From assembly GCF_900111985.1 (NCBI RefSeq), contig NZ_FOKI01000005.1, forward strand, positions 1 to 64,000: DNA of 64,000 nucleotides, read 5' to 3'. Origin of the DNA: Clostridium frigidicarnis. Lineage in GTDB: Bacteria > Bacillota > Clostridia > Clostridiales > Clostridiaceae. Of the stretch, positions 10,025-19,147 are shown in pieces. A program made the translations under genes and the position numbers. Each line of letters starts with the position of its first letter. The stretch's first letter is position 1. The notes beneath the pieces are model-generated. The model was not told the origin of the DNA and did not search any database. It saw nothing but the letters and a program-made list of their open reading frames with translations.

Positions 10025-10558
10025 TTAATATTTTAAAATGTTCTCTATAAAATTCCCAACTTCATCTATATTATTTATATTTAACACTGGAATATCAACA
10101 TTTAGATCTTCGTTTGTTGCTATTGCTACAAAGCTAGCATTATTGAAATTTTTATCATTGTATAGTAGATTAGTATCCACTTCTTTTCTATGTACTTCTA
10201 TTTTAGGATAATTATTATTTTTAAAGCCTTCTACAATTACTATATCTACACCTTGAAAAAGAGGAAGAATATCTTCAATTGTTCTTTCCTCTTTTAGAAT
10301 TTGTATCATTGCTAATTTTTCAGAAGATGCTACAATTACATTGTCAGCACCAGCCTCTGTAAATCTATAACTATCTTTTCCTTTTTTATCTATATCAAAT
10401 TTATGAGCATCATGCTTTAAAACACCAACTTCATAACCTTTGCCCTTTAATATCTTAATTACACCTTCTATTAAAGTTGTTTTTCCTGTTCCTGACTTAG
10501 TTGCTACTATAGAAATAACCTTAGGATGGTTGCTTTTATTTAAAGATAAATCTTCCAT
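10025..10558 (-). CDS. mobB: Molybdopterin-guanine dinucleotide biosynthesis adapter MobB
   Basis: 177 residues with a P-loop (TKSGTGKTTL) near residue 20 and the family segment GVLKHDAHKFDIDKKGKDS. MobB is a GTP-binding partner of MobA in cofactor synthesis. Its start overlaps the 3' end of moeA by 23 bp, so moeA-mobB are translationally linked. The gene continues towards fdhD after 51 bp. Confidence 0.93.
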   Translation of the reverse strand: MEDLSLNKSNHPKVISIVATKSGTGKTTLIEGVIKILKGKGYEVGVLKHDAHKFDIDKKGKDSYRFTEAGADNVIVASSEKLAMIQILKEERTIEDILPLFQGVDIVIVEGFKNNNYPKIEVHRKEVDTNLLYNDKNFNNASFVAIATNEDLNVDIPVLNINNIDEVGNFIENILKY

Positions 10559-11747
10559 TCACAACTTCTCCTTTTGTTATTTTGTTCACACCTTCAGGCA
10601 TTATTATTATTCCATTCGCCTTACTCATTGTCATTAAATGATTAGAGCATTGAGAACCTAGGTCATAAGCATAATACTTTCCACCCTTATTGATTATATT
10701 TACATATATAAACTTTCTTCTATCTTTCTTAGCCTTAAAATCATTTCCTGCCGTAACTAACATTTTTTCTTCATAAACCTCTTTATAGCCCTTCATTTTC
10801 TTAATTGCAGGCTTTACAAATTCCTCAAATGTTGTTATTACCGATAATGGATTTCCAGGTAATCCAAAGAATAGTTTATTATCTATTGTTGCAAAAGTTA
10901 CTGGTTTTCCCGGTTTAATAGCTACAGATGTAAAATTTATTTTAGCTCCTATTTCTTCTAATACATTTTCTACAAAATCAAAATCTCCAGCAGATACTCC
11001 TCCAGAGGTTATAACTATATCTGCTTCTTTTAACCCCTTAAGAATTTTCTTTTTTAAAGCTTCTTTATCATCACAAACTACCCCTAAAGATATAAAGTCA
11101 ACTTGTGAATTTTTACACAATGCCATTAAAGAATATTCATTTGAGTTTCTTATTTTTCCCTTTTCTAATGAAGCTGTTATATCTAAAAGTTCATCACCTG
11201 TTGTTATTAATGCTACTTTAGGACTCTTTTGTATTACTACTTTGCTATAGCCTAATGATGCTAAAAAACCTATTTCTGTCGGTCTTATTATCTTTCCTTT
11301 TTCAAGGGCTAATTCACCAGATTTTATTTCTTCTCCCATTTTTATAATGTTAGTATTTTCTTTTATATAATCCGATATAATTACTTTATTTCCATTCTCT
11401 TTTACTTTTTCAATTTGAATAACTGCATCTGATCCATTAGGAACTGGTGCTCCAGTCATAATTTTTATAGCTTCTTTACTATTTAGGGTTCCTTCATAGT
11501 AATCTCCTGCCCTTACTAATGCCTTTACATAAAGTTCTATTTCATTCCCACATTGACAACACTCAGTATCCCTAAACTTTATAGCGTATCCATCCATAGC
11601 TGATTTATTGAATGGTGGTAATGTATCCTTTGAATAAATGTCCTCTGCTAAAACTTTATTAAGAGCATCTGTTAATTCTACTCTTTCTGTACCAATAACT
11701 TTTCCTTCTTCATCAATAATTCTCAATGCTTCTTCTATGGTAATCAT
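10536..11747 (-). CDS. moeA: Molybdopterin molybdenumtransferase MoeA
   Basis: 403 residues, the standard MoeA length. It inserts molybdate into adenylated molybdopterin. Typical segments are LPPFNKSAMDGYA, KIMTGAPVPNGSDAVIQIE, TGDEL, TSGGVSAGDFDF and FFGLPGNPLSVITTFEEF. It lies 109 bp downstream of fdhF in the same direction and overlaps mobB. It is one of three late Moco genes (moeA, mobB, fdhD) placed in the fdhF part of the cluster rather than with moaA/moaC. Confidence 0.95.
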   Translation of the reverse strand: MITIEEALRIIDEEGKVIGTERVELTDALNKVLAEDIYSKDTLPPFNKSAMDGYAIKFRDTECCQCGNEIELYVKALVRAGDYYEGTLNSKEAIKIMTGAPVPNGSDAVIQIEKVKENGNKVIISDYIKENTNIIKMGEEIKSGELALEKGKIIRPTEIGFLASLGYSKVVIQKSPKVALITTGDELLDITASLEKGKIRNSNEYSLMALCKNSQVDFISLGVVCDDKEALKKKILKGLKEADIVITSGGVSAGDFDFVENVLEEIGAKINFTSVAIKPGKPVTFATIDNKLFFGLPGNPLSVITTFEEFVKPAIKKMKGYKEVYEEKMLVTAGNDFKAKKDRRKFIYVNIINKGGKYYAYDLGSQCSNHLMTMSKANGIIIMPEGVNKITKGEVVNGRFIFK

Positions 11748-11856
11748 TTTTTCTCCTTTCCAACAAATGAATTAAATTATCCTAACTCAATTATTAGCTC
11801 AAAATTTCTAAATATACATCTAAAAATTTATGAGCTAATAATACTTAATTTTTATA

Positions 11857-13995
11857 TTAATTTTTTGTAACTCTCATTTGTTTTCTTATATTGCTATAAG
11901 TTTCCTTAACATATTCTTCTGCTTTAGCCTGATCTTCTATTTTTTCAACCTTTATTGCACAATACTTAAACTCTGGTGTTTTTGTTATAGGATCTACATA
12001 ATCACTTGTTAATTCATTACAAGAACCTATCCACCATTGATAAGTCATATAAGTTGCACCTTTTTTAGTTCTCTCAGTAACTAATGCTCTTGTTATTATA
12101 GTTCCTCTTCTAGAAGTGACTCTTACTAGTTCTTCACTTTCTATTCCTAGATCTTCTGCATCTTCAACACTTATTTGTATATATCCTGGTTCATCTGCCA
12201 ATTCTTTAAGTGCTCTACAGTTACCAGTCATAGTTCTTACAGAGTAATGTCCTACTTCTCTTACTGTAGATAAACTTAAAGGATACTCTTCATCTGGCAT
12301 TTCACCAGGCGCTCTCCACTCTGCTGCAAATAAATTTCCCTTCCCGCTTGGAGTTGAGAACTTATTTCCTTCATATAAATAAGGTGTCCCTGGATGATCT
12401 TCTGTTGGACATGGCCATTGTATACTTCCAAGCTCCTCCATATGTTTATAACTTGCTCCTGCAAAGCTTGGACAAAGACCTCTCATTTCATCCCAAATTT
12501 CTTCTGTATTTTTATATGACATAGGGTACCCCATTGCAGTTGCAATTTCACATATAATTTGCCAATCTGGTTTTGCTTCACCCTTTGCATCAACAGCTTT
12601 CCTAAATCTTTGGAATCCTCTATCTGCACTTGAATAAACTCCTTCATGTTCTCCCCAAGCTGTTGCAGGAAGAACTACATCTGCATGAAGTGCTGTTTTA
12701 TTCATAAAGATATCTTGAACAATTACTAAATCTATATTATCTAAAGTTTCTCTTACCTCAGCTGCATTTGGATCACTTTGAACTGGATCTTCTCCAAATA
12801 TATAATAAGCCTTTATTTTATCCTCATGAAGTACTAAATGAGGTATTTCAGTTAATTTATATCCTGGATTACTTGGAAGTGAAACTCCCCAAGCTTTTTC
12901 AAATTTTTCTCTTGCTTTGTCATCTGTAACCTTCTGATATCCTGGGAATACATCTGGAAGAGTTCCCATATCACATGTACCTTGAACATTATTTTGTCCA
13001 CGAACTGGTCCAATACCAACACTTGGTCTTCCATAGTTTCCTGTTAAAAGTGCAAGGGATGCTAATCCTTTAACAACATCAACAGCTTGTGAAAATTGAC
13101 ATACGCCCATACCATAAAGAATCATAGCATTTTTTGCTTTAGCGTATTCTCTCATGGACTTTCTTATATCCTCAGCCTTAACTCCAGTTATTTTTTCTGC
13201 ATATTCTGGAGTATATTTTTCTACTTGTTTTTTATACTCTTCAAATCCTTCTGTATAATTTTCAACATATTCTTTATTGTAAAGTTTTTCATTTATTAAT
13301 ACATTAGCAAAAGCATTAACAAGTGCCATATTAGTTCCACCTTTTAGTGGTAACCATAAATCTGATATTCTAGCTGTTTCTGTTATTCTTGGATCAGTTA
13401 CAATTATTTTTGCACCTTTTTCCTTCGCCTTAATAATTCTTCTTGCAACAATTGGATGCGAATCCGCTGCATTATATCCAAAAACAAATAATAAATCTGT
13501 ATCTTCTATTTCTGGTATTCCGTTAGACATTGCACCATTTCCTAATGAGTAAGCCAGACCGGCTACTGAAGGAGCATGTCAGACCCTAGCACAGTGATCT
13601 ATATTATTTGTTCCTATTACCGCTCTCATAAATTTTTGCATTACATAGTTTGCTTCGTTTCCTGGTCCTCTAGCTGACCCTGTTCCCATGATAGCATCTG
13701 GACCATACTTAGTCTTTATTTTAAGTAATCTTTCAGCTATAAATTTAATAGCTTCATCCCATGAAACCTCTTCTAATTCCCCATTTTTTCTTATCATAGG
13801 GTGTTTTAGTCTTGATGTTAATAGTTGAGGATCATTTAAAAAGTCCCAACCATAATATCCTTTAAGACATAAATTTTCTTCATTAGTTCTTCCATTAGCT
13901 GCTTCAGCTCTTACTATTTGTCCATCTTTAACTACCAAATATAATTGACAGCCACCTCCACAATATGGACACACAGTTAATATTTTTTCTTCCAT
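11857..13995 (-). CDS. fdhF: Selenocysteine formate dehydrogenase H (FdhF) with in-frame UGA
   Basis: Two frames interrupted only by a TGA at 13579-13581 join to a 712-residue protein, with the UGA as codon 139. The context HCARV-U-HAPSVAGL aligns with the selenocysteine site of E. coli FdhF (Sec140), and a SECIS-like hairpin follows directly. N-terminal CPYCGGGC plus Cys43 bind a [4Fe-4S] cluster. The rest is the molybdopterin bis-MGD oxidoreductase fold. It oxidises formate or reduces CO2. It is the first gene of the operon with its own promoter and SD (AAGGAG). It should not be called a pseudogene or two genes. SelA/B/C/D must be encoded elsewhere. Confidence 0.95.
13547..13568 (-). promoter_or_regulatory. 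SECIS hairpin for UGA recoding in fdhF
   Basis: About 12 nt after the UGA, the mRNA reads GUAGCC-GGUCU-GGCUUAC. This is a short stem with one bulged U and an apical GGUCU. The same apical sequence and bulged U occur in the E. coli fdhF SECIS bound by SelB (known). The position and loop strongly support selenocysteine insertion. Confidence 0.85.
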
Positions 13996-14295
13996 AAGGT
14001 TCTCCTTCTTTGCAATTTATTGCATTTTTTTCTGTTTTTCAACACAATTATCCATCATATAACTATTGTAAAGTATGAATTTTTCACAGTCAAACTTGCT
14101 CTTTATGTATAATTTACTATTTTAAAGTCATATTTACTAAAACTTTATACTTATTATCAAAATAATATCTTTTTCAATGGATATATTCCGTTTTCGTATC
14201 TATACTCATAATTTTTACTATTTATATATTTTTTCTTTGAATTTTTTTATTATTTATAAAATTTACAATTATCAATTTCAAAAACATCTTAACTT
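13996..14295. other. Intergenic region with the fdhF promoter
   Basis: 300 bp of very AT-rich DNA between fdhF and modC. Apart from the promoter at 14065-14093 I see no gene and no clear terminator for the mod operon. Confidence 0.4.
14065..14093 (-). promoter_or_regulatory. Sigma-A-type promoter for the fdhF operon
   Basis: On the minus strand, TTGACT (14093-14088) is separated by exactly 17 nt from TACAAT (14070-14065), a near-consensus housekeeping promoter. It lies about 70 bp upstream of the fdhF start. Confidence 0.7.
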
Positions 14296-14937
14296 TTAAT
14301 CTAAAATTTTTCCATCTTTTAGATTTATAATTCTATCACCTAGTAGCCTAGCTTCATTATTATCATGGGTAACTAGTATTACACTAACATCCCATATTTC
14401 TTTAAATGTTATAAATTCTTTATAAACTATTTCTTTTGTTTCAGAATCTAATGCTGAAAATGGTTCATCCAAAAGCATAATATCAGGTTTTATTGATAAA
14501 GCTCTACTTAAAGCCACCCTTTGTTTCTCTCCTCCTGATATTTCCTTAGGATATCTATTTTCTAAATGCTTTATTTTTAAAACTTCCATTATATAATTCC
14601 CATATTCTATATTTGATTTACTATTCTTATTATATAAAATTCCAAATAAGACATTTTCCTTAACTGTCATATGTGGAAATAAAGCATAGTTTTGAAACAC
14701 ATATCCTATGTTTCTTTCTCTAAGAGGTAAATTTATTTTTTCTTCATGTGAATATACTACATTTCCATTAAGTTGTATATTTCCTTTATCAGGGGTTTTT
14801 ATTCCGCATATGCAATCAAATATACTTGTTTTTCCTGAACCAGAAGCTCCTTGTATAACTAAAACTTCTTTCTTAACCTGGAATTTTACATTTAAATCAA
14901 AATAATTTAACTTTTTAAATATATCTACATTAATCAT
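14296..14937 (-). CDS. modC: Molybdate ABC transporter ATP-binding protein ModC (short form)
   Basis: 213 residues. Walker A GASGSGKTS, signature ISGGEKQRVALSRAL and Walker B IMLLDEPFSALD are intact. The chain stops after the nucleotide-binding domain and so lacks the C-terminal MOP/TOBE molybdate-sensing domain found in ModC of about 350 residues. It is third in the modA-modB-modC order. It would energise molybdate import for the neighbouring Moco and FdhF genes. The lack of the regulatory domain may mean no trans-inhibition by molybdate (inference). Confidence 0.9.
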   Translation of the reverse strand: MINVDIFKKLNYFDLNVKFQVKKEVLVIQGASGSGKTSIFDCICGIKTPDKGNIQLNGNVVYSHEEKINLPLRERNIGYVFQNYALFPHMTVKENVLFGILYNKNSKSNIEYGNYIMEVLKIKHLENRYPKEISGGEKQRVALSRALSIKPDIMLLDEPFSALDSETKEIVYKEFITFKEIWDVSVILVTHDNNEARLLGDRIINLKDGKILD

Positions 14938-15065
14938 AAAACTCTCCTATTTTTAAAAGTGGCTACGCCACGTTTAATTGAGACTTGACAATTGACAATT
15001 GTTGTTGAAAGTCACAAACTTACTAACTAATAAAAGTTGAGAATTGAGGGTGGAAAGTTGAAAGT
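14938..15065. repeat. Short repeats between modB and modC
   Basis: It contains a GTGGC-tac-GCCAC hairpin (14959-14971), tandem AATTGAC units (about 14985-15000) and a CAACTTTC-type repeat tract (about 15030-15065, minus strand) like the one at 356-396. It looks like repeat DNA inserted in the middle of the mod operon. Confidence 0.5.
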
Positions 15066-15725
15066 TTATATTCTTTTTTTCTTCAGCCAGCTATTTAATG
15101 AATAGACAATTATAAAACTAAAAACCACAACTATAGCCATTAATATATTTGCAGTTTTACTATCTCCGCTTTCTGCTGCAAAATATATTGCAAGTGGTAT
15201 TGTCTGAGTTTTTCCTGGTATATTTCCTGCCACCATAAGTGTTGCACCAAACTCACCTATTGACCTTGCAAAAGACAACACCACTCCACTAACTATTCCT
15301 GGTAATGCCAATGGAAAAGCTACCTTCCAAAATATAGTTTTTTCATTAGCTCCAAGAGTTCTAGCTGCATTTTCATATGTGTTATCTACACTTAAAAAAG
15401 CAGTCTTAGCACTTTGATACATTAGTGGTAATGCAACAATAGTAGATGCTATACATGCTGCTGTTATATTAAATATAAGCTTTACACCAAAAAAGTTATA
15501 AAATAGTTTTCCTAAAAAGCCATTACTTCCTACCAAAATAAGTAAACCATATCCTGTAACAGATGGTGGCATAATCATTGGCATTATTATAAATGTTTCT
15601 AAAATATCTTTTCCTAAAAAATTATATTTTGTAAATACTCTAGCTAAGGATACCCCTATCACTAAAGTAATTATTGTTGCTATAATTGATACCTTTAGTG
15701 ATATTATTATTGGCTCTAATATCAT
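15066..15725 (-). CDS. modB: Molybdate ABC transporter permease ModB
   Basis: 219 residues with about five membrane segments. The EAA loop is visible as ENAARTLGANEKTIFWKVAFPLALPGIVSG, split here as ENAARTLGAN, FWKVAFPLALP and GIVSG. The segment MPPSVTGYGLL is typical of ModB. It starts 14 bp after modA. It forms the membrane channel for molybdate with ModC at the inner face and ModA outside. Confidence 0.93.
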   Translation of the reverse strand: MILEPIIISLKVSIIATIITLVIGVSLARVFTKYNFLGKDILETFIIMPMIMPPSVTGYGLLILVGSNGFLGKLFYNFFGVKLIFNITAACIASTIVALPLMYQSAKTAFLSVDNTYENAARTLGANEKTIFWKVAFPLALPGIVSGVVLSFARSIGEFGATLMVAGNIPGKTQTIPLAIYFAAESGDSKTANILMAIVVVFSFIIVYSLNSWLKKKRI

Positions 15726-15739
15726 CTTTACACCTACTC

Positions 15740-16513
15740 TTATTGTTGTGGTTTAAATCCATATTTAACAAATATACTTTTACACTCATCACTACTTAAA
15801 TATTCTAAAAATTCCTCTGCATAATCCTTATTATTACTGTTTTTTATAACTCCACAAGGATAAACTATAAGACTATGAGTTTCTTCATCAAAGGTTTGTG
15901 CTATTACACTATTTTTCAAAACCATTGCATCTGATTTATATATAATACCAGCTGCTACTTCCCCTCTATCCACATAATTTGCAACTTGTTTTACATCTTT
16001 AGCATATACAAGTTTATTACTAATTTTATCCCATAAGTTTAACTTAGTAAGTGCTTCCTTAGCATATTGTCCAGCTGGTACTGATTCTACGGTCCCTATA
16101 CTCATATTTACATCATTAATAACAACATCATTAATATTTTTTATTTTATCTTTATAATTATTAGAAGCTACTAACACTAATTCATTTTCCAATAAATCCT
16201 TTCTACTATTTTCTTCAATAAGTTTTTTATCTTCTAGTTCATCCATTTGCTTTTTACCTGCAGATATAAACACATCTACTGGAGCACCCTCCTCTATTTG
16301 TTTTTGAAGAGTTCCAGATCCACCAAAATTAAATGCTATATTTACATTGTATTTTTTTTCAAACTCAGGTTTTATTTCTTCTAAGCCTTCCTTAAGACTT
16401 GCCGCTGCTGATATTGTTATACTCTTTTTTTCTTCATTAACATAATTTTTCTCACATGCCGCTAATGAAAAAATAAGTATACTTACGCCTAGTAAAATCA
16501 TTAGTTTTTTCAT
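15740..16513 (-). CDS. modA: Molybdate-binding lipoprotein ModA
   Basis: 257 residues from the ATG at 16513. The upstream GTG at 16549 is in frame but less likely. The N-terminus is a lipoprotein signal (MKKLMILLGVSILIF, lipobox LAAC). The mature protein begins with SITISAAASLKEGLEEI, the usual ModA start with the Ser/Ala ligands for oxyanion, and contains FNFGGSGTLQKQIEEGAPVD. It captures molybdate outside the cell for ModBC. It is the first gene of the mod operon. Confidence 0.93.
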   Translation of the reverse strand: MKKLMILLGVSILIFSLAACEKNYVNEEKKSITISAAASLKEGLEEIKPEFEKKYNVNIAFNFGGSGTLQKQIEEGAPVDVFISAGKKQMDELEDKKLIEENSRKDLLENELVLVASNNYKDKIKNINDVVINDVNMSIGTVESVPAGQYAKEALTKLNLWDKISNKLVYAKDVKQVANYVDRGEVAAGIIYKSDAMVLKNSVIAQTFDEETHSLIVYPCGVIKNSNNKDYAEEFLEYLSSDECKSIFVKYGFKPQQ

Positions 16514-16619
16514 TTTATATTCTATCCTTTCGTTACTATATTTTTTCACACGAAAACAATTATATCATAGAAATTTAACTTTTATAAATATATATAATCT
16601 TATACAATCCTTAAACCAA

Positions 16620-16670
16620 AAAGGCTTAGAAAACCCTAACATTTAAAAATTTGGATTTTTCTAAGCCTCT
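16620..16670 (-). terminator. Terminator after xpt
   Basis: AGGCTTAGAAAA (16622-16633) pairs perfectly with TTTTCTAAGCCT (16657-16668). On the minus strand a T-run follows, so it separates xpt from modA. Confidence 0.85.
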
Positions 16671-16701
16671 TTATATATTTATTTAAAACTTTAGATGTGC
16701 C

Positions 16702-17274
16702 TTACTCAAGGAATTCAATTAAATTCTCTCCTAATTTTCCAACCCTTGCTAAAGAATATACATCATATCCCTTATCATCTAGTATGTTACGTCCTGGTTG
16801 GAATGATTTTTCTATAACAATTCCTATACCTGCAACCTTTGCACCTGCTTCTTCAACAAGACGAGCTGCTCCTAAAGCCGCTTCACCATTAGCTAAAAAG
16901 TCATCTATAATCAATATATTATCTTTTTCTGTTATATATTTTTTAGATAAAGTTAACTCGTAATCCATAGATTTAGTAAATGAATGTACAGTTGTTTGAT
17001 ATACATCACCCTTTAAAATTTTTGATCCTTGCTTTTTTAAAGTTACCATGGGTAAGTTCATTTGCATAGCAGTCATAACTGTTGGAGCAATTCCAGAACT
17101 TTCAATTGTAAATATCTTAGTAACTCCATGATTTTTAAAATAGTTTTTAAAATAAGTTCCCATTTCATACATTAATTCTGGGTCAACTTGATGATTCAAA
17201 AATGAATCAACCTTTAATACTGTTTCACTTAATGCATGACCATCTTTTAAAATACGTTTCTTTAATTCTTCCAT
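16702..17274 (-). CDS. xpt: Xanthine phosphoribosyltransferase
   Basis: 190 residues. The PRPP-binding motif is [16 protein letters not shown], with an N-terminal [22 protein letters not shown] typical of Xpt. It salvages xanthine to XMP. It lies 27 bp after pbuX, under the guanine riboswitch at 18809-18955, so permease and salvage enzyme are co-regulated by purine level. Confidence 0.95.
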   Translation of the reverse strand: MEELKKRILKDGHALSETVLKVDSFLNHQVDPELMYEMGTYFKNYFKNHGVTKIFTIESSGIAPTVMTAMQMNLPMVTLKKQGSKILKGDVYQTTVHSFTKSMDYELTLSKKYITEKDNILIIDDFLANGEAALGAARLVEEAGAKVAGIGIVIEKSFQPGRNILDDKGYDVYSLARVGKLGENLIEFLE

Positions 17275-17301
17275 TTATTTCACCTCGTAAATTTTCCCTT
17301 G

Positions 17302-18609
17302 TTAATCTTCTTTTAGTAATAAATTTAGTACTAATGCTACTATTGTTCCTGTTGATATTCCTGATGAAAAAATCATCTTTAATCCTTCTGGCAATTGAGC
17401 AATAAACTCTGGTCTAAATGTAACCCCTAACCCTAATCCTATTGATGTTGCTATAATTAGTAAGTTACGATTATTTAATTTAACACGGCTTAATGTTTGA
17501 ATTCCTGCTGCTGCAACTGTTCCAAACATAACAATTCCTACTCCTCCTAAAACTGGCTGAGGCATTAAATTAATCAATGCTGCAAATTTAGGGAATAATC
17601 CTAAAATAACTAATATTATTCCTGCCATCATAGCTACATACCTACTAGCTACTTTAGTTAAAGGTATTAACCCAACATTTTGGCAAAATGCTGTATTAGG
17701 AAATGCTCCTAAAAAACCTGCAATCATGCTTCCTACTCCGTCAGATAAAACTCCTCCACCAACACATTTTTCATCTGTATTAACTCCTGATACCTCTCCA
17801 ACAGCTTTTAAACAGCCTACAGTACCTATTGTTGCAACAAAATATGCTGGTATAAAAGGTAAAAGCACTTTTAAGTTAAATGTAATTCCATATTGAAAAA
17901 TCCTAGGAAGTGAAACCCAGCTTGCTTCACCTATAGCTGAAAAATCAATCATACCTAGTGGTATACATATAATATATCCAAGAATCATTCCTATTAAAAC
18001 CGATGCACTACTTAATAATCCTTTTCCATAATGATTTAGCATCAATGTAACTATTAATATAAACAAAGCTATAGCTATGTTTTTTAAACTTCCATAATCA
18101 GCAGCCCCTACTCCTCCAGCCGCCCAATCAATGGATACTGGTAATAATGTCAATCCTATTAAGCATACTACTGTTCCTGTAACTATAGGTGGAAACAACT
18201 TCATCAAAGGCTTTATAAAAAAACTTAATATAATTTCCACAAAAGCGCCTAAGATTGTTGCTCCAAATATACCTGCTAGTCCAAATTGAGCTCCAACAGA
18301 TATAGAGGGTGCTACAAATGTAAAATCCGTTCCCATAATACAAGCAACACGAGATCCAACAGGTCCTATCCCTCTTGACTGAATAAACGTTGCTATTCCA
18401 GCAGTTAAAATTGATGCACTTATAAGTGCAGTTGATGTTGTCATATCCAATCCTAAAGCACCAGATATAACAATAGGTACTACAATAATTCCACCAAAAG
18501 CAGCAAAAATATGTTGAATTCCTAATAAAATTTGTGTTAATATTTTAGGTTTATCATTCACCCCATAAAGTAATTTAATTTCTGTATCATTGTTTTTAAC
18601 TGTCTCCAT
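17302..18609 (-). CDS. pbuX: Xanthine permease PbuX (NCS2 family)
   Basis: 435 residues with about 12 hydrophobic segments. NCS2 signatures include the QHIFAAFGG segment at the N-terminus and PNTAFCQNVGLIPLTKVASRYV near residue 300, given here as PNTAFCQNVGLIPLTKV. It takes up xanthine by proton symport. It is the first gene of the riboswitch-controlled pbuX-xpt operon. About 200 nt of leader separate the terminator from its start codon, and the SD GAGGAGAGG lies before the ATG. Confidence 0.94.
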   Translation of the reverse strand: METVKNNDTEIKLLYGVNDKPKILTQILLGIQHIFAAFGGIIVVPIVISGALGLDMTTSTALISASILTAGIATFIQSRGIGPVGSRVACIMGTDFTFVAPSISVGAQFGLAGIFGATILGAFVEIILSFFIKPLMKLFPPIVTGTVVCLIGLTLLPVSIDWAAGGVGAADYGSLKNIAIALFILIVTLMLNHYGKGLLSSASVLIGMILGYIICIPLGMIDFSAIGEASWVSLPRIFQYGITFNLKVLLPFIPAYFVATIGTVGCLKAVGEVSGVNTDEKCVGGGVLSDGVGSMIAGFLGAFPNTAFCQNVGLIPLTKVASRYVAMMAGIILVILGLFPKFAALINLMPQPVLGGVGIVMFGTVAAAGIQTLSRVKLNNRNLLIIATSIGLGLGVTFRPEFIAQLPEGLKMIFSSGISTGTIVALVLNLLLKED

Positions 18610-18808
18610 AATTCCTCTCCTCTATGCTATCTTTAAAATTTTATCTTATGACTAGTTTCCGTAATACTCCTTACATTATTCTAAAAATATGGAGATGACA
18701 TTAACTACATCCTTGGATAAGTTCTCCTAAAAATCACTTAATTTAACCATACATAGAGCATCGCAAGACATATACAGTTTCTTATGTTTTATTCTTAAAT
18801 TTAAGAAT

Positions 18809-18955
18809 AAAAAAACACCTCAATTATAAAATTGAGGTGTTGAGTTCCATATAGATATAAACTGTACCTATAATTAAAAACACAATACCTCGTAGTCTGT
18901 TAATTTATGGTTAACAGGTAGAAACTTTCGGACCATATCTCCGATGATATACGAG
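18809..18955 (-). promoter_or_regulatory. Guanine-class purine riboswitch with terminator
   Basis: The aptamer spans 18889-18955 on the minus strand: P1 CTCGTA...TACGAG, J1/2 TATATCATCGG, the loop segment GTTTCTACC and the J3/1 segment GACTACGAG. The C in GACTACG predicts guanine rather than adenine binding. The expression platform is a 12-bp stem (AACACCTCAATT, 18814-18825, with 18830-18841) followed by seven U's. The ligand should turn the operon off. Confidence 0.95.
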
Positions 18956-18976
18956 CTTTTTGTATGATATATTGGA

Positions 18977-19004
18977 ATTATAACATACTTTTATTATTTT
19001 TCAA
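18977..19004 (-). promoter_or_regulatory. Promoter of the pbuX-xpt operon
   Basis: TTGAAA (19004-18999), 16 nt, then TATAAT (18982-18977) on the minus strand, just ahead of the purine aptamer. Confidence 0.7.
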
Positions 19005-19100
19005 AAAATTTTTTACATGTCAATTACAAATCACATGATTTTCCTGATTTTTTACTTTTACAAAGAATACTATAAATACAATTTTATTTATATAATAAAA

Positions 19101-19133
19101 TTAAGGAGCATAGATAAATCCATACTCCTTTAA
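19101..19133 (-). terminator. Terminator after the DUF1846 gene
   Basis: TTAAGGAG...CTCCTTTAA arms form an inverted repeat. The minus-strand continuation is T-rich, directly after the stop at 19148. Confidence 0.6.
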
Positions 19134-19147
19134 CATATTTAAACTTA

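Noticed and set aside
11857-13995. fdhF as two genes or a nonsense-mutated pseudogene
   Set aside because: The TGA sits exactly at the family's selenocysteine position and is followed by a SECIS hairpin. Both halves are in frame.
18610-18805. Short leader peptide (14 codons beginning MSCDALC) in the pbuX leader
   Set aside because: There is no SD in front of the ATG, and regulation is explained by the purine riboswitch.
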